Positions 1 to 12,041 of a stretch of 64,000 bases of DNA are shown one piece after another. Both the position numbers and the translations under genes were made by a program. Position 1 is the first letter of the stretch; each line of letters opens with the position of its first letter. The DNA lies in NCBI GenBank assembly GCA_024195585.1, contig SWBL01000083.1, forward strand, positions 94,501 to 158,500, given 5' to 3'. Below the pieces are notes generated by a model, which had not been told where the DNA came from, made no database searches, and saw nothing but the letters and a program-made list of their open reading frames with translations. This stretch comes from Aureobasidium sp. EXF-3400 (Eukaryota > Ascomycota > Dothideomycetes > Dothideales > Saccotheciaceae).

Positions 1-387
1 GCGTCTCCAGACATACGCAGCCATCATCAAGTTTCAGGCGACAAATCAGCTTACATGGACACTACCAGAACCCAATCCGCGAACTCAAGAGACTTCTACA
101 GCATGCCTTCGACACCATCTAAGAACATGGGTATTGGCAACATGTCCAAACTGTTGTATCACACCAACCCGATGGAAGACGGAGTGGTCCTCGATCCCAA
201 GAATTCTCAGGTCCAGGAATGGAATCCTGAGAAATTGTCACCCTTGCGTCGCTCGGACTGGTTGAATGGACTGACTGGACCGAACATGGCACTGTCATTG
301 GACGATATTGACGATCCTAACACGTACGACTTTGACGTCAATGCCATGAGCAGAGTCGTTGCCGACTTCGATGCTCGTCAAGGCTAG
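1..387 (+). CDS. 3' end of an unrecognised protein-coding gene (truncated by window start)
   Basis: The reading frame is open from the first base of the window to a TAG at 385-387, giving the last 128 residues of a protein whose 5' part lies outside. The visible part is polar and Ser/Thr/Asn-rich, with an acidic stretch (LSLDDIDDPNTYDFD) near the C-terminus. An ATG at 55 is in frame but the frame stays open upstream of it, so it is probably internal. I see no domain and cannot name the product. The low-complexity, acidic C-terminus would suit a regulatory protein, but that is only a guess. The next gene, LCP5, converges on it. Confidence 0.6.
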   Translation, partial: ASPDIRSHHQVSGDKSAYMDTTRTQSANSRDFYSMPSTPSKNMGIGNMSKLLYHTNPMEDGVVLDPKNSQVQEWNPEKLSPLRRSDWLNGLTGPNMALSLDDIDDPNTYDFDVNAMSRVVADFDARQG

Positions 388-796
388 ACCAGATTTCCAA
401 GATGAAGGACGAAGCGTTTGATGGAATCATGGAGCGGAATAACGCGGAGGAAAGTGATACAGTATGGATCTGAGACAGAGGGCACCATGAGAATGTCCAT
501 GGATGCGAAGAAGACATGGCGATAATGAGCGAAGGTCATATGCAGTAGTGTAAAAGTAGTAGTACCAGGTCTATTCTCAGTATTCGTCTCAGTATACAGC
601 CACTCAATGCCCCTATCAATCGATTCGTTATTAGTCATTGCACATTGTTCGTTCTTAAGAAATGTGAGACCTGATATTACGGTCACCCTGTCTGAATATG
701 GTAAACTCAGATCAAACTCCAAAACCAATGCGATGATAACAAACGTGAAATGAAAAAGCGAATTGCATACAACAAGAAGCCCAGAAGTTTGAGCCT
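388..796. other. Convergent intergenic region
   Basis: This 409-base gap lies between the 3' ends of the truncated gene and LCP5. It should hold both 3' UTRs. I see no convincing ORF, RNA gene or repeat in it. Confidence 0.5.
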
Positions 797-1900
797 CTAG
801 TTCTTGCGCATGGCTCTCTTCTTCCTGCGCTCAAAGTCTCTACCAATATCACCGCCAGCACCACCTCTACCACCATCATCATCATTCTTCCTCTTTCTAC
901 TCCTCTCCAGAGCACCACCCACACCACCAGCACCAGTCCTCTCACCCTTCTTGGTCAACCTATCAATCCTGCCAATACCCGCACCAAGCAAATCCCACTC
1001 TTCACCACCGAATCCACCACGCTTGTTTCCACCCTTCTTGGCACGTTCCTTCTTTCCTTCCTTGGGCAGACGCACCAAATTGCTTTCTTCATAGGTAGTG
1101 CGTTCGGCCTCTTCTTTACGTTCACGGGCAGATTTGTCACGGCGGCCGCCTGCGGTGATGGTGCTGCCGATGGAGGGTTGGGCGGTAGGGGCACCGCTGA
1201 GTTCGTCGGCGACGTATTCGTCGATTGTGTTGCTGCGCATGGCTTTGCGGTCGCCCTTTTCGCGGCGGGGGGAGGGGGGTGCGGGCATGGTTGTTGCGTT
1301 TATGCGGGGAGGTCTGTAGATGCCATCGCTGGAGGCTTCGGGCTTTGAGGAAGATGTGTTTTCGGTTGCGTCTGAAGGACGAGTGAGAGCGCTGGGGTTG
1401 GGGCGGAAGGCGAGGCCGTCGTCGGAGTCGGCTTCTGAGGCATCGTCGTCGTCATCGTCGGAGTTTTGGTCAGAGTCTGAGGCTGCTGAGGCGGCGGCGG
1501 TGGCTTGTTTGGCGACGGCAGCTTTTTGGACGGCACCGCGGGCTTCGTCTTCGGCGGCGCGGACGACCTTGTCGATTTGGTACTTGAGCCTGTCTTCCAA
1601 GGGCCGCACGCCCTTTTCCAGGTAGACGCGGTGCTTGACGAGATCTCTCACGAGCTTGTCGTCAAAGTCTGCAGGAGCGGTCTTTCCATCTTTGGCGCTA
1701 CGGATGACGGCCAAGTTGCGAAGAGCAAGGGTTTGCAGATATGAGAGGAAGAGCTCGTTCTTTGCGTCTAGAAGAGTGATGCCGTTTGAAGGAGGGAGAA
1801 TCGAGTCGCTGGTAGGCAGCGCCGGGATGGCTGATTCCAGAGAACTTGTGAGACCCGGCAGTATCGATGCTAAGCTTGTATCCATGTTTGCTGTTGCCAT
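797..1900 (-). CDS. LCP5: Lcp5/neuroguidin-type U3 snoRNP (SSU processome) protein
   Basis: Single-exon gene for 367 residues. The N-terminal half is a Sas10/Utp3/C1D-type helical domain; the segment YLEKGVRPLEDRLKYQIDK around residues 94-112 is the characteristic Lcp5/neuroguidin block. An acidic Asp/Glu/Ser tract follows at about 145-165. The C-terminal half is basic and carries the conserved YVADEL stretch and a terminal RRKKRAMRKN-like nucleolar-type basic tail. Family knowledge: Lcp5 is an essential nucleolar protein that associates with U3 snoRNA and is needed for early pre-18S rRNA cleavage. The ATG at 1900 is the first in frame and is followed by a normal domain. Length fits the fungal family. 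Confidence 0.9.
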   Translation of the reverse strand: MATANMDTSLASILPGLTSSLESAIPALPTSDSILPPSNGITLLDAKNELFLSYLQTLALRNLAVIRSAKDGKTAPADFDDKLVRDLVKHRVYLEKGVRPLEDRLKYQIDKVVRAAEDEARGAVQKAAVAKQATAAASAASDSDQNSDDDDDDASEADSDDGLAFRPNPSALTRPSDATENTSSSKPEASSDGIYRPPRINATTMPAPPSPRREKGDRKAMRSNTIDEYVADELSGAPTAQPSIGSTITAGGRRDKSARERKEEAERTTYEESNLVRLPKEGKKERAKKGGNKRGGFGGEEWDLLGAGIGRIDRLTKKGERTGAGGVGGALERSRKRKNDDDGGRGGAGGDIGRDFERRKKRAMRKN

Positions 1901-2265
1901 TGTAGTGTTGTGCTGGGAAATGTGATGTCTTCAACTTTTCGAGAATTTCCTAAAGTTGCGGCAACTTTTTCGCCGACAACCCCGGCTTGTTTGACTTGTT
2001 TGACGCCAATCGATAATCACATGAAAGCAGGGTCCATCACTGTCTTCAAACTCTCTTCTCCGTCTATGTTCAGTTTACACGGTCTTGATTGGCAAAGTAT
2101 AGGGGTATCATAAATACTGCCTAACGAGAAAAACAAACCCACCCTCCCGCCCACTGTTGTGTCGTTATACGTCTCATTCCTTCGCGGGACCACATCTGAG
2201 CGTTCATTTCGATAAGATAGCATTAGAGGCATCATCGCTGTCGTAGGATCTCTTCCAAAAAGGTT
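1901..2265. other. Intergenic region upstream of LCP5
   Basis: This gap holds the LCP5 promoter side and the 3' UTR of the penta-EF-hand gene, both on the minus strand. I see no further gene or repeat. Confidence 0.5.
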
Positions 2266-3439
2266 TCAGTATAAGCCATTATCGGTTACGGGGGATATGG
2301 AGTTGAAGAGGAAAAGGCTTTGCGCACCTGTGAGGAACTCTTCGCTGTATGGGTGTTAGTGCACAGTCTGACAACATCTGGGAGTGGAAGCAACTTACAA
2401 AGACAGAGTAATGTATCCATCACGGTCGTCGTCGTACTTCTTGAAGACGTCCGTCATACGCTTCAAGCTGATACATGCCTGCACAAACAGATCGAAGCTG
2501 AGCGTCTTCTCGCGTCCACTGCCGTACGACTCGTCGCCTCTGCCGCGTGTCGTTCTCGCAAATGTGTTGAACAGCAGCTGCGTGAACTGAGGACTCAAAC
2601 GGTAGCCGAACGCAACGAGAGCATCGGCAAACTCTTGGAAGCTGATATTACCCGAGCGATCCACATCGAAGCGGTCGAAGAGGTTGCGCCAGGCAGCCAA
2701 GAATCCCCAGAGGCCGCAGAACTCGTCAAAGTTGATGGTACCGCTACGGTCCGTGTCAAACATACGGATCATCATGCGCACAGTGTGTGCGTCGAATGCT
2801 GTGTAGTCGCCGTTCACCAGAGCGCTGCGCAGAGAAGACTCGCTCAGCTGACCGTTGCGCTCCTTGTCTACGGCCATGAACAGGGGCCATAATGCCTCAC
2901 GACTATTAGGGTCAGGGTTCTGAGGTGGTGCGACGGTAGGTGGACGTTGGTTTTGAGGGATCGGAGGACGGTTGTGATAGCCTGAAGGTCGAGGACCCTG
3001 GCCGTAGTTGGCTGGAGGTGGGGGTGATGCAAAGGCATTGCGCGGAGGAGGGGGAGCACCGCCAGCTGCTGGAGATTGTGAAGGAGCGTAGCCGCTGCTA
3101 AATCGCTGAGGATGTTGTTGCGGATGTTGTTGCGGCTGCTGAGGCGGCGGGTAGTTGTCGTAGCGCTGGGGAGCGGAGCCCATGGCGGGGGATTGATGGC
3201 CGGACGGGCGGCCGTAGGATTGCGACTGCTGAGGTGGTGGTGGCTGTGGCTTGTTGTGGTAGCTGGAAGTCGAAGACTGTCTCTGAGGGTGGTTCTGCGA
3301 CAGCATGGCCGCTGCCTGGTCGGGTTCGGCGTGTCTAGGAGAGCAATCAGCCATGCCCAATGCGCCCTGCTTGCGATACGGTCCAGACATACGCTGGGAG
3401 CGCGTCGGGGTTGCCCGAGTATCCTCGATTGTATGCCAT
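2266..3439 (-). CDS. PEF1: Penta-EF-hand calcium-binding protein (Pef1/ALG-2 family)
   Basis: Three exons, 3439-3393, 3334-2399 and 2344-2266, encode 353 residues. Intron 1 uses GTATGT...CTAG, joining MAYNRGYSGNPDALPA to HAEPDQ. Intron 2 uses GTAAGT with a CTAAC branch and CAG, completing the last EF-hand as ITLSFEEF. The N-terminal half is a Pro/Gln/Gly-rich low-complexity arm. The C-terminal half holds EF-hand loops starting DKERNGQL, DTDRSGTI, DVDRSGNI and DDDRDGYI. Pef1 proteins are cytosolic Ca2+ sensors that dimerise through a fifth EF-hand; in yeast the homologue acts in polar growth and cation homeostasis. An ATG at 3390 lies inside my intron 1 and gives a less convincing N-terminus. 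The exact C-terminal residues after EEFLTG are uncertain. Confidence 0.87.
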
Positions 3440-3881
3440 GTTGCTGTTAAGATTTCAATCAGCTGAGGGGCAAGTGAGAGAGAAGGCCTTGATGCGCATC
3501 AAGTAATCGTCGTTCGCCATGGCCGGGCTGAGCAGCCAAGGGAGCGCTCAAGTTGGCTTGCTTATTACCAGCCCCACCTGCGCCCATGACTCGACCATAT
3601 ACCATCCACCCGTATTACCGCCGTATTGCGTATGCCTGTCTGCATTTCTTATTTGTCGTTTTTGTAATCTGCTTCGACGCGCGTATTAATTGCATCTCCT
3701 ATAATTAATGCTATCTGGATGCTGGGTTATGGCTGCTGTCAATATCTGATGATCCACCTTGATGCTTCGGCATTTGCTTCCTGCGACTTCTTTTTGATCT
3801 TGTTCAGACATCCTCGCAATATCTCGCGGAATTCATCACCGCGCCTTGCAACTCTCTCAAAATCATTACCATGCTGAACTC
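3440..3881. other. Intergenic region, PEF1 promoter side and RLM1 3' UTR
   Basis: Both flanking genes are on the minus strand. The only structure seen is a short palindromic pair (ATTAATT at 3685-3691 and AATTAAT at 3703-3709). No gene is evident. Confidence 0.4.
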
Positions 3882-5765
3882 CTAATCTTTTGCTCTCTTC
3901 CCACCACCTCCTGCTTCTTCTTCCGCCTTTCGTTTTTTCTCGTCTTCTTCTCTGAACCCTGGCCCGCTTAACACCACTGGCGTTTGGAAGTTCAGCGGAC
4001 TTGGCATCATGTTGTTGTCTCTCCCAAACCATGCGTCTGGCCAAAACGACGAGGGACTGGGTAAGAGATGGTTTCCATCCATGACCCGACTAGGCAATGC
4101 AGAGAGCGGTGTTTCGATATGGTCTCGCTCACGGTTTCCTAGCGGATTTGTGCTGATGGGTGGTGCCGGTCGCGCAAACGGATTGGGTGGTCCAGATGCA
4201 CCAGCAGAAAGCACAGCATTCGTCGATGGCGACGGTGGTGGAAGAACAACCCCTTGACCTACACGCATAGGAGTCGCTGTCGTCGTTCCACCATCCTTAG
4301 GCGATGAATCCGCTGTTGCACTTCCGCCGTCTGACTGTTCGCTAGGAATTTGCACCTTCAACCGTGGTCGTTTTGCTTCAGCAGCCGCGCCTCCTGGGCG
4401 TATAGGTCCGGGTATTGAAGAAAGAGAGCCCGTACGTTGTGAAGGTCCTGGAGGCGGTGCTTGCATGGTAGGATTAGATGCGACTGTTGGTGGGGGCCCC
4501 GCTGTTGTGAAATCGGTGGGCCTAGGAGGCGCCTCAGCAACCCTCTGTCGAGGTGCAGAAGATATGTCGACTGAATGGGGACGAGGTACTTCGGTTTTGA
4601 TGACTGGTTCTCTGTAGTTGGACGTACTTCCACCCCAATGCTGAGCGAGAAGCGAGCGGCTGTCATCAATGGGCGTGAATATACTGTGCGATCTTGCATG
4701 AGCTGGCAAGGGTCTTGGTTGGGGTAGCGGAGGACTCTGGAAGGTATTCTGATCGGGTTGAGGAGAAGGCTGTGCGCTGTGTGACTGGTTCTGTTGTTGG
4801 TAATGCTGCTGCTGTGGTGCAGGCATATGCTGTTGAGCGCCTGGATGGACCTGGCTCATAAAGTGCGGAGGGACAGATGATTGCCTTCTTTGTTCTTGCA
4901 GATATGCCTGCTGAGCAGCGACTTGCATTTGCTGTTGAGTCGGTGGGGGATACGCGGCGTAGTATTGAGGGGGTTGGACGGCGAAACCTTGCGGGGTAGG
5001 TCGTTGCATGACAGGATTGGGAGGTGGTGGATGATACGGAGCGTTCGGAGAATATGCGTAAGTTGGCTGAGGAGCAGGAGCTTGCGACGGGGTGCCCATG
5101 TGCTGCTGAGGAACCAGGTTCGAGCTAGTCCGACGGAAGTGCGAGACACGAGATGCAGGACGTGAGCCATTCGGTGGTTGGGGAGTAGCCATGCGCTGAG
5201 GGAAGGTGGGCATGGCGCCATTGGGAATAGGCGGCGATGCAGAAGGCGTCGAGTTTCTCATATGTTGGAGGCCGGGCTGATGCTGGAGAGGATGTTGGAT
5301 CATGGATGCCTCTGGCGGCGAGTGCGATTCGTGCTGTTCGACGGGCTCCTCATCTCCTTCCTCGTCATCATCACCACCACCTTTGCCCTGGAAGTCAGCC
5401 GGGCCCTTGTGTTCGTGTGCGCCGCCATACTGTATTCAGTCAGTCAACCATATGTCGCAAAGATAGTCTTGAGCTGCAGGCAGGGCATACATATTGGAAG
5501 CGAGCGACAGTCTCGTGAATGTCGCCCGATGAGAATTCGTAGAGCTTCTTGTTGTTGCCAAAGATGATGACTGCGACATCGACTGAACAGAGTACACTCA
5601 ACTCGTATGCCTTCTTGAATAAGCCGCCTTTGCGCTTCAGGAAGGTGCTGCCACAAAAAAGCCGTTAGCATTGACAGGATTAAAATAGAAGGAAGGCGGC
5701 GGTCCGTACACGGAGCGGTTTCTGTCGTCCTTGATGGGACGGATCTCAATCTTTCTGCGACCCAT
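3882..5765 (-). CDS. RLM1: MADS-box transcription factor Rlm1 (RlmA), cell-wall integrity pathway
   Basis: Three exons, 5765-5710, 5647-5491 and 5429-3882, encode 586 residues. The MADS/MEF2 DNA-binding domain spans the first two exons and starts [19 protein letters not shown], joining in frame to [20 protein letters not shown]. Intron 1 (62 bases) splits a Val codon; intron 2 (61 bases) is phase 0. The remainder is a long Gln/Pro/Ser-rich region typical of an activation and MAPK-docking region, ending in a basic KRAKD. Family knowledge: Rlm1 binds MEF2-type sites and is activated by the MAP kinase Slt2/MpkA to induce wall-biosynthesis genes. SLT2 itself lies about 40 kb downstream in this window. 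Confidence 0.95.
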
Positions 5766-6650
5766 TGTTGGGGCGAACAGAAAAGCGACGGACTGCAAAG
5801 ACAGAAAAGGTACAGGGACGCAGCTTCAACTTTCATGCGACTGCCTTGGTTGGACGCGCGCGAGAAACGAGAAATCGATGGCTGTCAGACGCTTTGGCTT
5901 CGGTCGTTCTGCTCTGCTGGGAACGTCTCGTTACCGCCTGTTGGATATGCAGGACATGCACGTCGTGCGTCTTTGCTTGAGCTTCTCGTGCTTCTGCGCG
6001 GAGTAGCTGCAAGTTAACTTGTGATAAGAATCGTTTCCTGCGTCAGATCAAATAATGCGAAAAGGGCAGGTCAGCCTGCTCCTATTATTGGAACGAAACA
6101 TGGAGAGCTCAGACCCCCATCGTTGATCTCTCCCTCTCGCATGAAACGGTCCATGTGCCACTGGCCAACCCTTTTGTCCCAATACCCGCCATCCGCTATC
6201 CACTTCAGTCATCCTCGTTCTGAGCCCGCTACCGTTCGGTCTGCGGCATTCCGTCTCTGTACCACCCTTGGCGCTTGCTCTGCTGTCACAATTGACCGCG
6301 CTTTACGGCGTGAGAGGCTGGACAGTCCAGGTACCGGTTGCAATGTCCAAGGGCGGTTTATCTATAACTCTCTGTATATGCGAGTCTCTTGACGTTCTGC
6401 GCACTGACTGTCGTTATGTCGCCGGACTTCTGCTCACTCTACACGCGAAGCCTCTCGACCTAGCTTCCGAAACCCGGACATGAACGCAATAGCTAGCCAA
6501 CTCCGAAACTCTGTAGTCTTTTGACCCCGTCAGTGAGCGCCATCTGTGCATGCTAGTATCTCAACGACGAATCGGGTTTGAAAAGCGTCAATTGGGCAAA
6601 AGTATTCATTATCCGTTCATATACGAGTACTCCTTCTCCCTCGCAGAGTT
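5766..6650. other. RLM1 upstream region
   Basis: This 885-base gap lies between the RLM1 start and the 3' end of the DUF3140 gene. Only short unrelated ORFs occur in it. I see no RNA gene, repeat or clear TATA box. Confidence 0.45.
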
Positions 6651-7235
6651 CTATGACTGCTGAGGGTCATGACCCCAGTTCTTCAAAGACTTAGCACTCT
6701 TGCTCTCGGGGTCCTGCTTCGCCTTGCCTTCTTGGGCCAAATGGCGCTTGTTGTACGCCACGACTTTGCGCATGTGGCTAATGTCGTCCTCATCGTATTT
6801 GCTGGGATCTTTGTTTGGGTTCTTCTCCAAGATTTTGATGATCTTGCGGCCGCTGTAGAGGATACAATCAGACTTCGTCTGTTCGTCTTGCAATTGAGAT
6901 GTCACTCATCCAGTTTACTCACCTCTCGTGGCCAATGGTTTCACCCGAGCCATCGTCCTTGGACCAGCCGGCGCCAGCAGAGTCCTCTCCACCGAGCCAC
7001 TCCTTCAGCTCATCTGGGCCCATGTTGACGAGCTCATTGAACTCCCTACAAGTATGTTAGTTCTGGTTGCCAGGCCCCTGTTGGCAACCTAGAGGCGGTA
7101 TACTCACTTGATGACTGTATCATTGTCTTTGACCTAGAGATACAGTCAGCATGGTCTTTCGAAACACGGCACTACGTTACAACGAGTCGTCTCGAATAGA
7201 TGTTCACTGGCGAAGGGGTTCGGACCACGTACCAT
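6651..7235 (-). CDS. Small DUF3140-family protein
   Basis: Four exons, 7235-7233, 7133-7108, 7045-6923 and 6852-6651, encode 117 residues. Exon 1 is the ATG alone, followed at once by a GTACGT donor. The spliced protein starts MVKDNDTVIKEFNELVNM. It carries the family pattern: N-terminal FNELVNM..DELKEWL, a Gly-Ser-Gly-Glu/GHESGRKI centre, and DDISHMRKVVAYNKRHLAQ near the end. DUF3140 is mainly known from bacteria with a patchy fungal presence, and its function is unknown. Three introns show it is a settled eukaryotic gene. The C-terminal tail after RHLAQEG is charged. Confidence 0.85.
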
Positions 7236-8505
7236 TTTGATAGTAGAGACCGAGAACTTTCGGATTGGTTGTCGTCTAATGTGTTGTTGGAGTCGCGATG
7301 AAGGTCTTGTTAGTTGAGCAAAGGTATACATGTGTTGGAAGGAGGAGCATCTTCCTTTGAGAGTAGTTATCACAATTCACTACAGCTTGACATCATGATT
7401 GTACATGACATCATGAACGTTGAAAAGAAGTTCAATCGTGCTCTATCGCATTCATGAACTTATGGAGGACGCGACGGTCTGATTTCAACTTGATAGAAAA
7501 GAGCATTGAAGCTGTATTGTACACGAATTGTGCAATCAACTGCCGTGAAAGTGCCTTCCCTGTCGCGCAATATAGGAGATACTGCAATCTATCAGGGTGA
7601 CATTGACAATTCATGTGCTTGGCCTCTGCTGGAGAATTGAGTTGCGGGTGTGGACCGTTGGCGTTAGAGATGGGCCAACCGCCTTGATTAGCGCACCCTT
7701 GAGTAAATTGCTAAGAAAAGTGTCTCAGAAACACTTGTTTCGGAGCGCGCGACTCGCGCTTGAAGGTACATCCAGGGACCAGGGGTCTTCAACTACGATC
7801 AAGGACGCAGAAACCGGCGGCGGGCTGTCTTGATCGTCAATGATTGATGTGCTGGCACCCTACGTAGGGTCCGATTGCAACCAGGCCCTCCCGCTGGCGG
7901 CGCCGCTGGAGGTCAAGAAACAGGGACATCAGTCAGTCGTTGATGCACTATGTTATCAGATAGAGAATGATGGAGGGGCACACCCCGTCCATGACCCAGC
8001 AAGATGGTTTCGGCTAACCCGCTGCAAGAACCAGCTACTGTAAGTTGCTGCAGGCTGCATATTTCGCAACGCAGAGTGAATGAATTGTAGCCATTCATTA
8101 AGCCAGCCAGCTGCCGCATGTCCATCTTCCCTACAACTTACTCACAGCTCTCCGACTCGAGCCTGAAAGTCCATGTGGTTTCCCCTCGGGTGGCTTGACG
8201 GAAAATAGGATCGACCGCCAGACACTCATTTTGATAAGGTAATGCCTGCTCCATGATTTAGCTATCATCAGCACACCTTCTTGACTCTCTCCTCGCCTCT
8301 TTCCTTGTCTTCCTCTTTCCATTTCTTTTTGCGCGAAACGCCAACCACTGGCACTTAGCTTCTGGGTTGCTCGTACATGGACTAACGCTCTCGATTGGTC
8401 TTTCAGCTACTTCGCACACATCAACTCATGCTCCTTTCTGTCTCCCGCATATTCATACACTATCGCCAATAATCGACAAGCCCACAACCGGTGGCCATTC
8501 CCGCC
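7236..8505. other. Divergent promoter region between DUF3140 gene and MSB1
   Basis: This 1.27 kb stretch separates two genes transcribed away from each other. A pyrimidine-rich tract at about 8276-8331, common in fungal promoters and 5' UTRs, precedes MSB1. I found no supported ORF here. Confidence 0.5.
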
Positions 8506-11500
8506 ATGGCGTTCCTCTCAAAGGTCTTCAAGAGCAAGGATGCAAAGGCAAGCGCAAAGCACAAAGCACAAAAAGTCGACTCCAACCAAGGACACATGCC
8601 AATGGCAAAGCCTAGATTTATGTCGACTTGGAACAGCAGAGAGATTGATCCGGAAGAGGTTGACGAGCTCATACAAGTGTGCACTCTGATCCTCAAATCA
8701 AGGGGTACGCAGCATCCGCAGCGTCACAGACCACAGTTACTGATTGCACATTGTAGCCGAGGCACTGGATACGCCATTCTTACTCCTGCCATTCAGGCCC
8801 GAAACCGACACTGTTCCAGCGAAGACATTCATCAACAACTTCTTCAAGAGCAACCGGGAAGGGAACAGGAATTACGCTGGCACGAGTCTCCGCAGAGAGC
8901 TTGTTCTTACAGACCCAGCCGTGCGTTCATTCGTTCTTGTGGCGATACATCTGGCTAATTCAGTCACAGATTTTGTGTAGCATTCTCAAATGGTGCTGGA
9001 GCCGCATGCCTGGTGGTGTCGTGACATGGCCAGTTTACCATGGCTTCTCTCTCGGCGAACGTGGTTCGTACTCGATACTCAACACAAGACTGCGACAACG
9101 AGCTAATTCTAATTACCAGACTCGAACATGGCAAGGAACGCCTTCCATACCTTCATTCCTATGACCGTCGATTCCAATGCCAGAAAGAACATCATCTACA
9201 ACTTCTTTGACCTATTGACCGCAATCGCTGCCCACGGAAAGACCAATGGATTCGGAGGCAGAAAGCTCTCGCGCATGGCTGGCTGGTGGGCATTCGAACA
9301 TTCGGACGAAGGAAAAGGCTTTGAGGGCGGCTACAAGTCATGGGTGACGTGAGTCCTCTCTATCCCAGTAAACATACAATGCGATGCTAACCATCGAAAG
9401 TTCTGCGGATGCTTCCAGCCATCTCTTCTTTGCTTACCTCAGATCTCTCAACCCTGAAGCTCTGGACGGATTCACTGGAATCAATGGTCTACCAAGGTCT
9501 ATCCAGGCACTCTTAGCTCAGACTGAATATCCACCCGAAGCGCCCACGCTCATGCAAAAACAAACACCAAAAGTCGTCATGCTTGTGGATGTCGTCTCTC
9601 CAGGTCCCTTTGCTCTGCTTCGCAGAGCCAACAACTTTGAATACCGGGACGAAGAGTTGCAGATGTTTTCGGAATATTCTGATCCCGCTCAAGCCTTGAC
9701 TGAAGAATGCAGACGCGTGCTCCACTGCATAACAATCGCAAATCAGTCAATCGCTGTACGGTCTCAGAGTAACATGAGTCTTGGAATGGATAGTCTCAAC
9801 AACAGACCTGACGAATCCTGGTCACATTTCCAAGACTTTGGTTTCTCGTCAATCGGTGACGACTCTAACGATACCACAAGCGGTACGCGCTCACCGAGCA
9901 TAGAGCCAAGACTGTCCGGACTGAGGTCTACACCTCGTTCTCGCGCTGATGATGGTGGACGTCCCATAACACCATCTTGGGCCGATTTCCTGAATTCTGG
10001 GTTTGTCGACGAAGGCAATAAAGTCAACTCGGCGCCTATACGCATGCTGATGCCACCTGACAAGATGCTTCCACCTATCAACAGCGGGCCGCCGCGATCT
10101 TCTAATGGCTACCAAGAAGAAGATGTCAACCCAGGCGAACTAGCTAGTATCACAAAGTTCGACCTTGATGACTGCTTCTGGTGGGTCTGGATGACAAGTC
10201 TTGCCAGTGAAGAGCCTGCTGCAAGAAAAGCAGTCTTCGGTCGTTGTGCCCTTGTCGAAACTGGTATCCTCCATGGCCGCTGGATTCTGCTGGAGGAAAA
10301 GATCAAGAGCGCTGCTCCCGAACTTGAAGAAGGTGCCTACATCGCCGAGAAGAAATCACGCTTTGGGTTCAGTCGCAGGGGGAAACAAAACCGCAGAAAA
10401 TCGGCCACCGTGCCTCCAAGAAGATACGACAGTCCTCAATCAGAGCAGCAAGCTGCATCGACGACACCAGACAAGCCCAGTATCTCTCCAGACCAGCAAG
10501 CAAGGATCAGAGCAGCAGCGGCCACTCTTGCTCGGCAACACTCTAGAGTAGTCGAAACACCAAGCGGGCAACGACGTGGACGACACGATGATGCTTCCTC
10601 GATGAAGACCAACAGCGTTTTGACATTGGGTCTGACTAGTGAAGCGGCACCAGCTATGAAGTGGGCCCATACTTTCGATAAAGAAGCGACGCGCAAACAA
10701 TACCTGGGCGATAACTTCGCCGGTAAGGGAACGCCTGTGGACATGCATGTTCCTGACAATGCGGCTTCGTTCGTGGAAACACAAGGATCCAACAAGCCTT
10801 TGCCTTCTCCAGACGCTCGGAAGCAATCGATTGCTGTGTCTGAGGTGTCCATCACCCAAGATGAACCGAGCCCGAGCGTGGAAGATCTACCTGTTTCCCA
10901 TGCACCAGTCGCTGAACCGGAGCCTCTTTCACTCAGTGCATCCATCATCTCTGAGAGACCTGTCGTACACAATGCTACACAAGTGCCAACTGTGCCCTCC
11001 GTATCTAAGGTTACTGAGGTAGGCAGAAAGCCGGTCCCGGAGCGTACCAACAACGTACACAATCACCCAGCATTCAGGCCCTCTATGGAAGGGCAGAGAC
11101 CCACCAAATCGGAGACGTCTGCAGTCAAGGCTGCAAGAGAAGCCTGGGAAGCAAAGGCAGCTACCTTCAGTCCCGATAAGATGGCTCACGAACCCAACAA
11201 ACGTCCCAATGGCTTTAAACGCATGTTTAGCAAGAGCCAAAAGAGCGACGACGGCAAGCGTGAATTCGCTAGTCAACAGCCATCTGCTTCCATGACTAGC
11301 TTGGCTCCCCCCTCTGAGACAAATCTCGGAAGAAAGCTCTCCCTACTTCGCAAGAAGTCTCCCACCCCAACTCCTCCGGTCCAGCCTACACTTCCAACCG
11401 CCGCGCCACTGTTTCCCCGCCGGGCAGTAGCAAACAATCTAGCAGCACCCGTCTCGGGACCAAGTCCTCCAGTAGTCAGCCCCTTGGAGCCGAGCTTTTC

Positions 11501-12041
11501 TCAGCAACACATCGGAGCCGATGACCACATGGTCTCGCCTGTACACTCCGAGCACAGAACTAATGCCGACGAGGAGTTCCAGCGTTTCGATCAAGGGCCG
11601 CTCTCGGATGCCCCTGCCTGGACGCCTCGTGAATCCATCGATTCACATCTGCAAGCGCAAGCAGAGGCTGCTCACAAAGCAGACTTGGAGGCAGGACATC
11701 TGAATGCACCTGGTGGATTCCCTGAGACTCCCATGGAAACACCAATGGAGCGTAGCATCAACGGCTTCCCTGAAACTGAGCCAGTCTACGATAGTGCTCA
11801 GCCAGTCGCAAACAACCTCGATAGATGGGCTCAGATCCGAAAGAATGCTGCTGAGCGAGCCGCTAGAGTCAGCGAAGATCAGGTCTCTGGCCGCCCATCT
11901 CACATTACCAACGGCACTGAGGACGACGGCGATACCAGCGGCGAAGAGACCATCGAGGACAGAGTCGCTCGTATCAAAGCTCGCGTAGCCCATCTTACCG
12001 GCAATCTGGAGAAGGCGCCTACCAGCAGACCCCGTTACTGA
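8506..12041 (+). CDS. MSB1: Msb1/Mug8-type morphogenesis protein
   Basis: Five exons, 8506-8704, 8757-8920, 8970-9063, 9120-9348 and 9401-12041, encode 1,108 residues; all four introns are 49-56 bases. The start MAFLSKVFKSKD has a good context (CGCCATGG). An in-frame ATG sits 15 bases upstream but has a weaker context. Residues about 35-470 match the Msb1/Mug8 RhoGAP-like domain, including TPFLLLPFRPETDTVP, the ILKWCWSRMPGGV block, KLSRMAGWWAFEH and LASEEPAARKAVFGRC. The rest is a long disordered Ser/Pro-rich tail with short basic blocks and a terminal helix (RVARIKARVAHLTG). Family knowledge: Msb1 is a polarity scaffold linking Cdc42/Rho1 and formin signalling, with genetic ties to the Pkc1 wall pathway. 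Confidence 0.92.
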
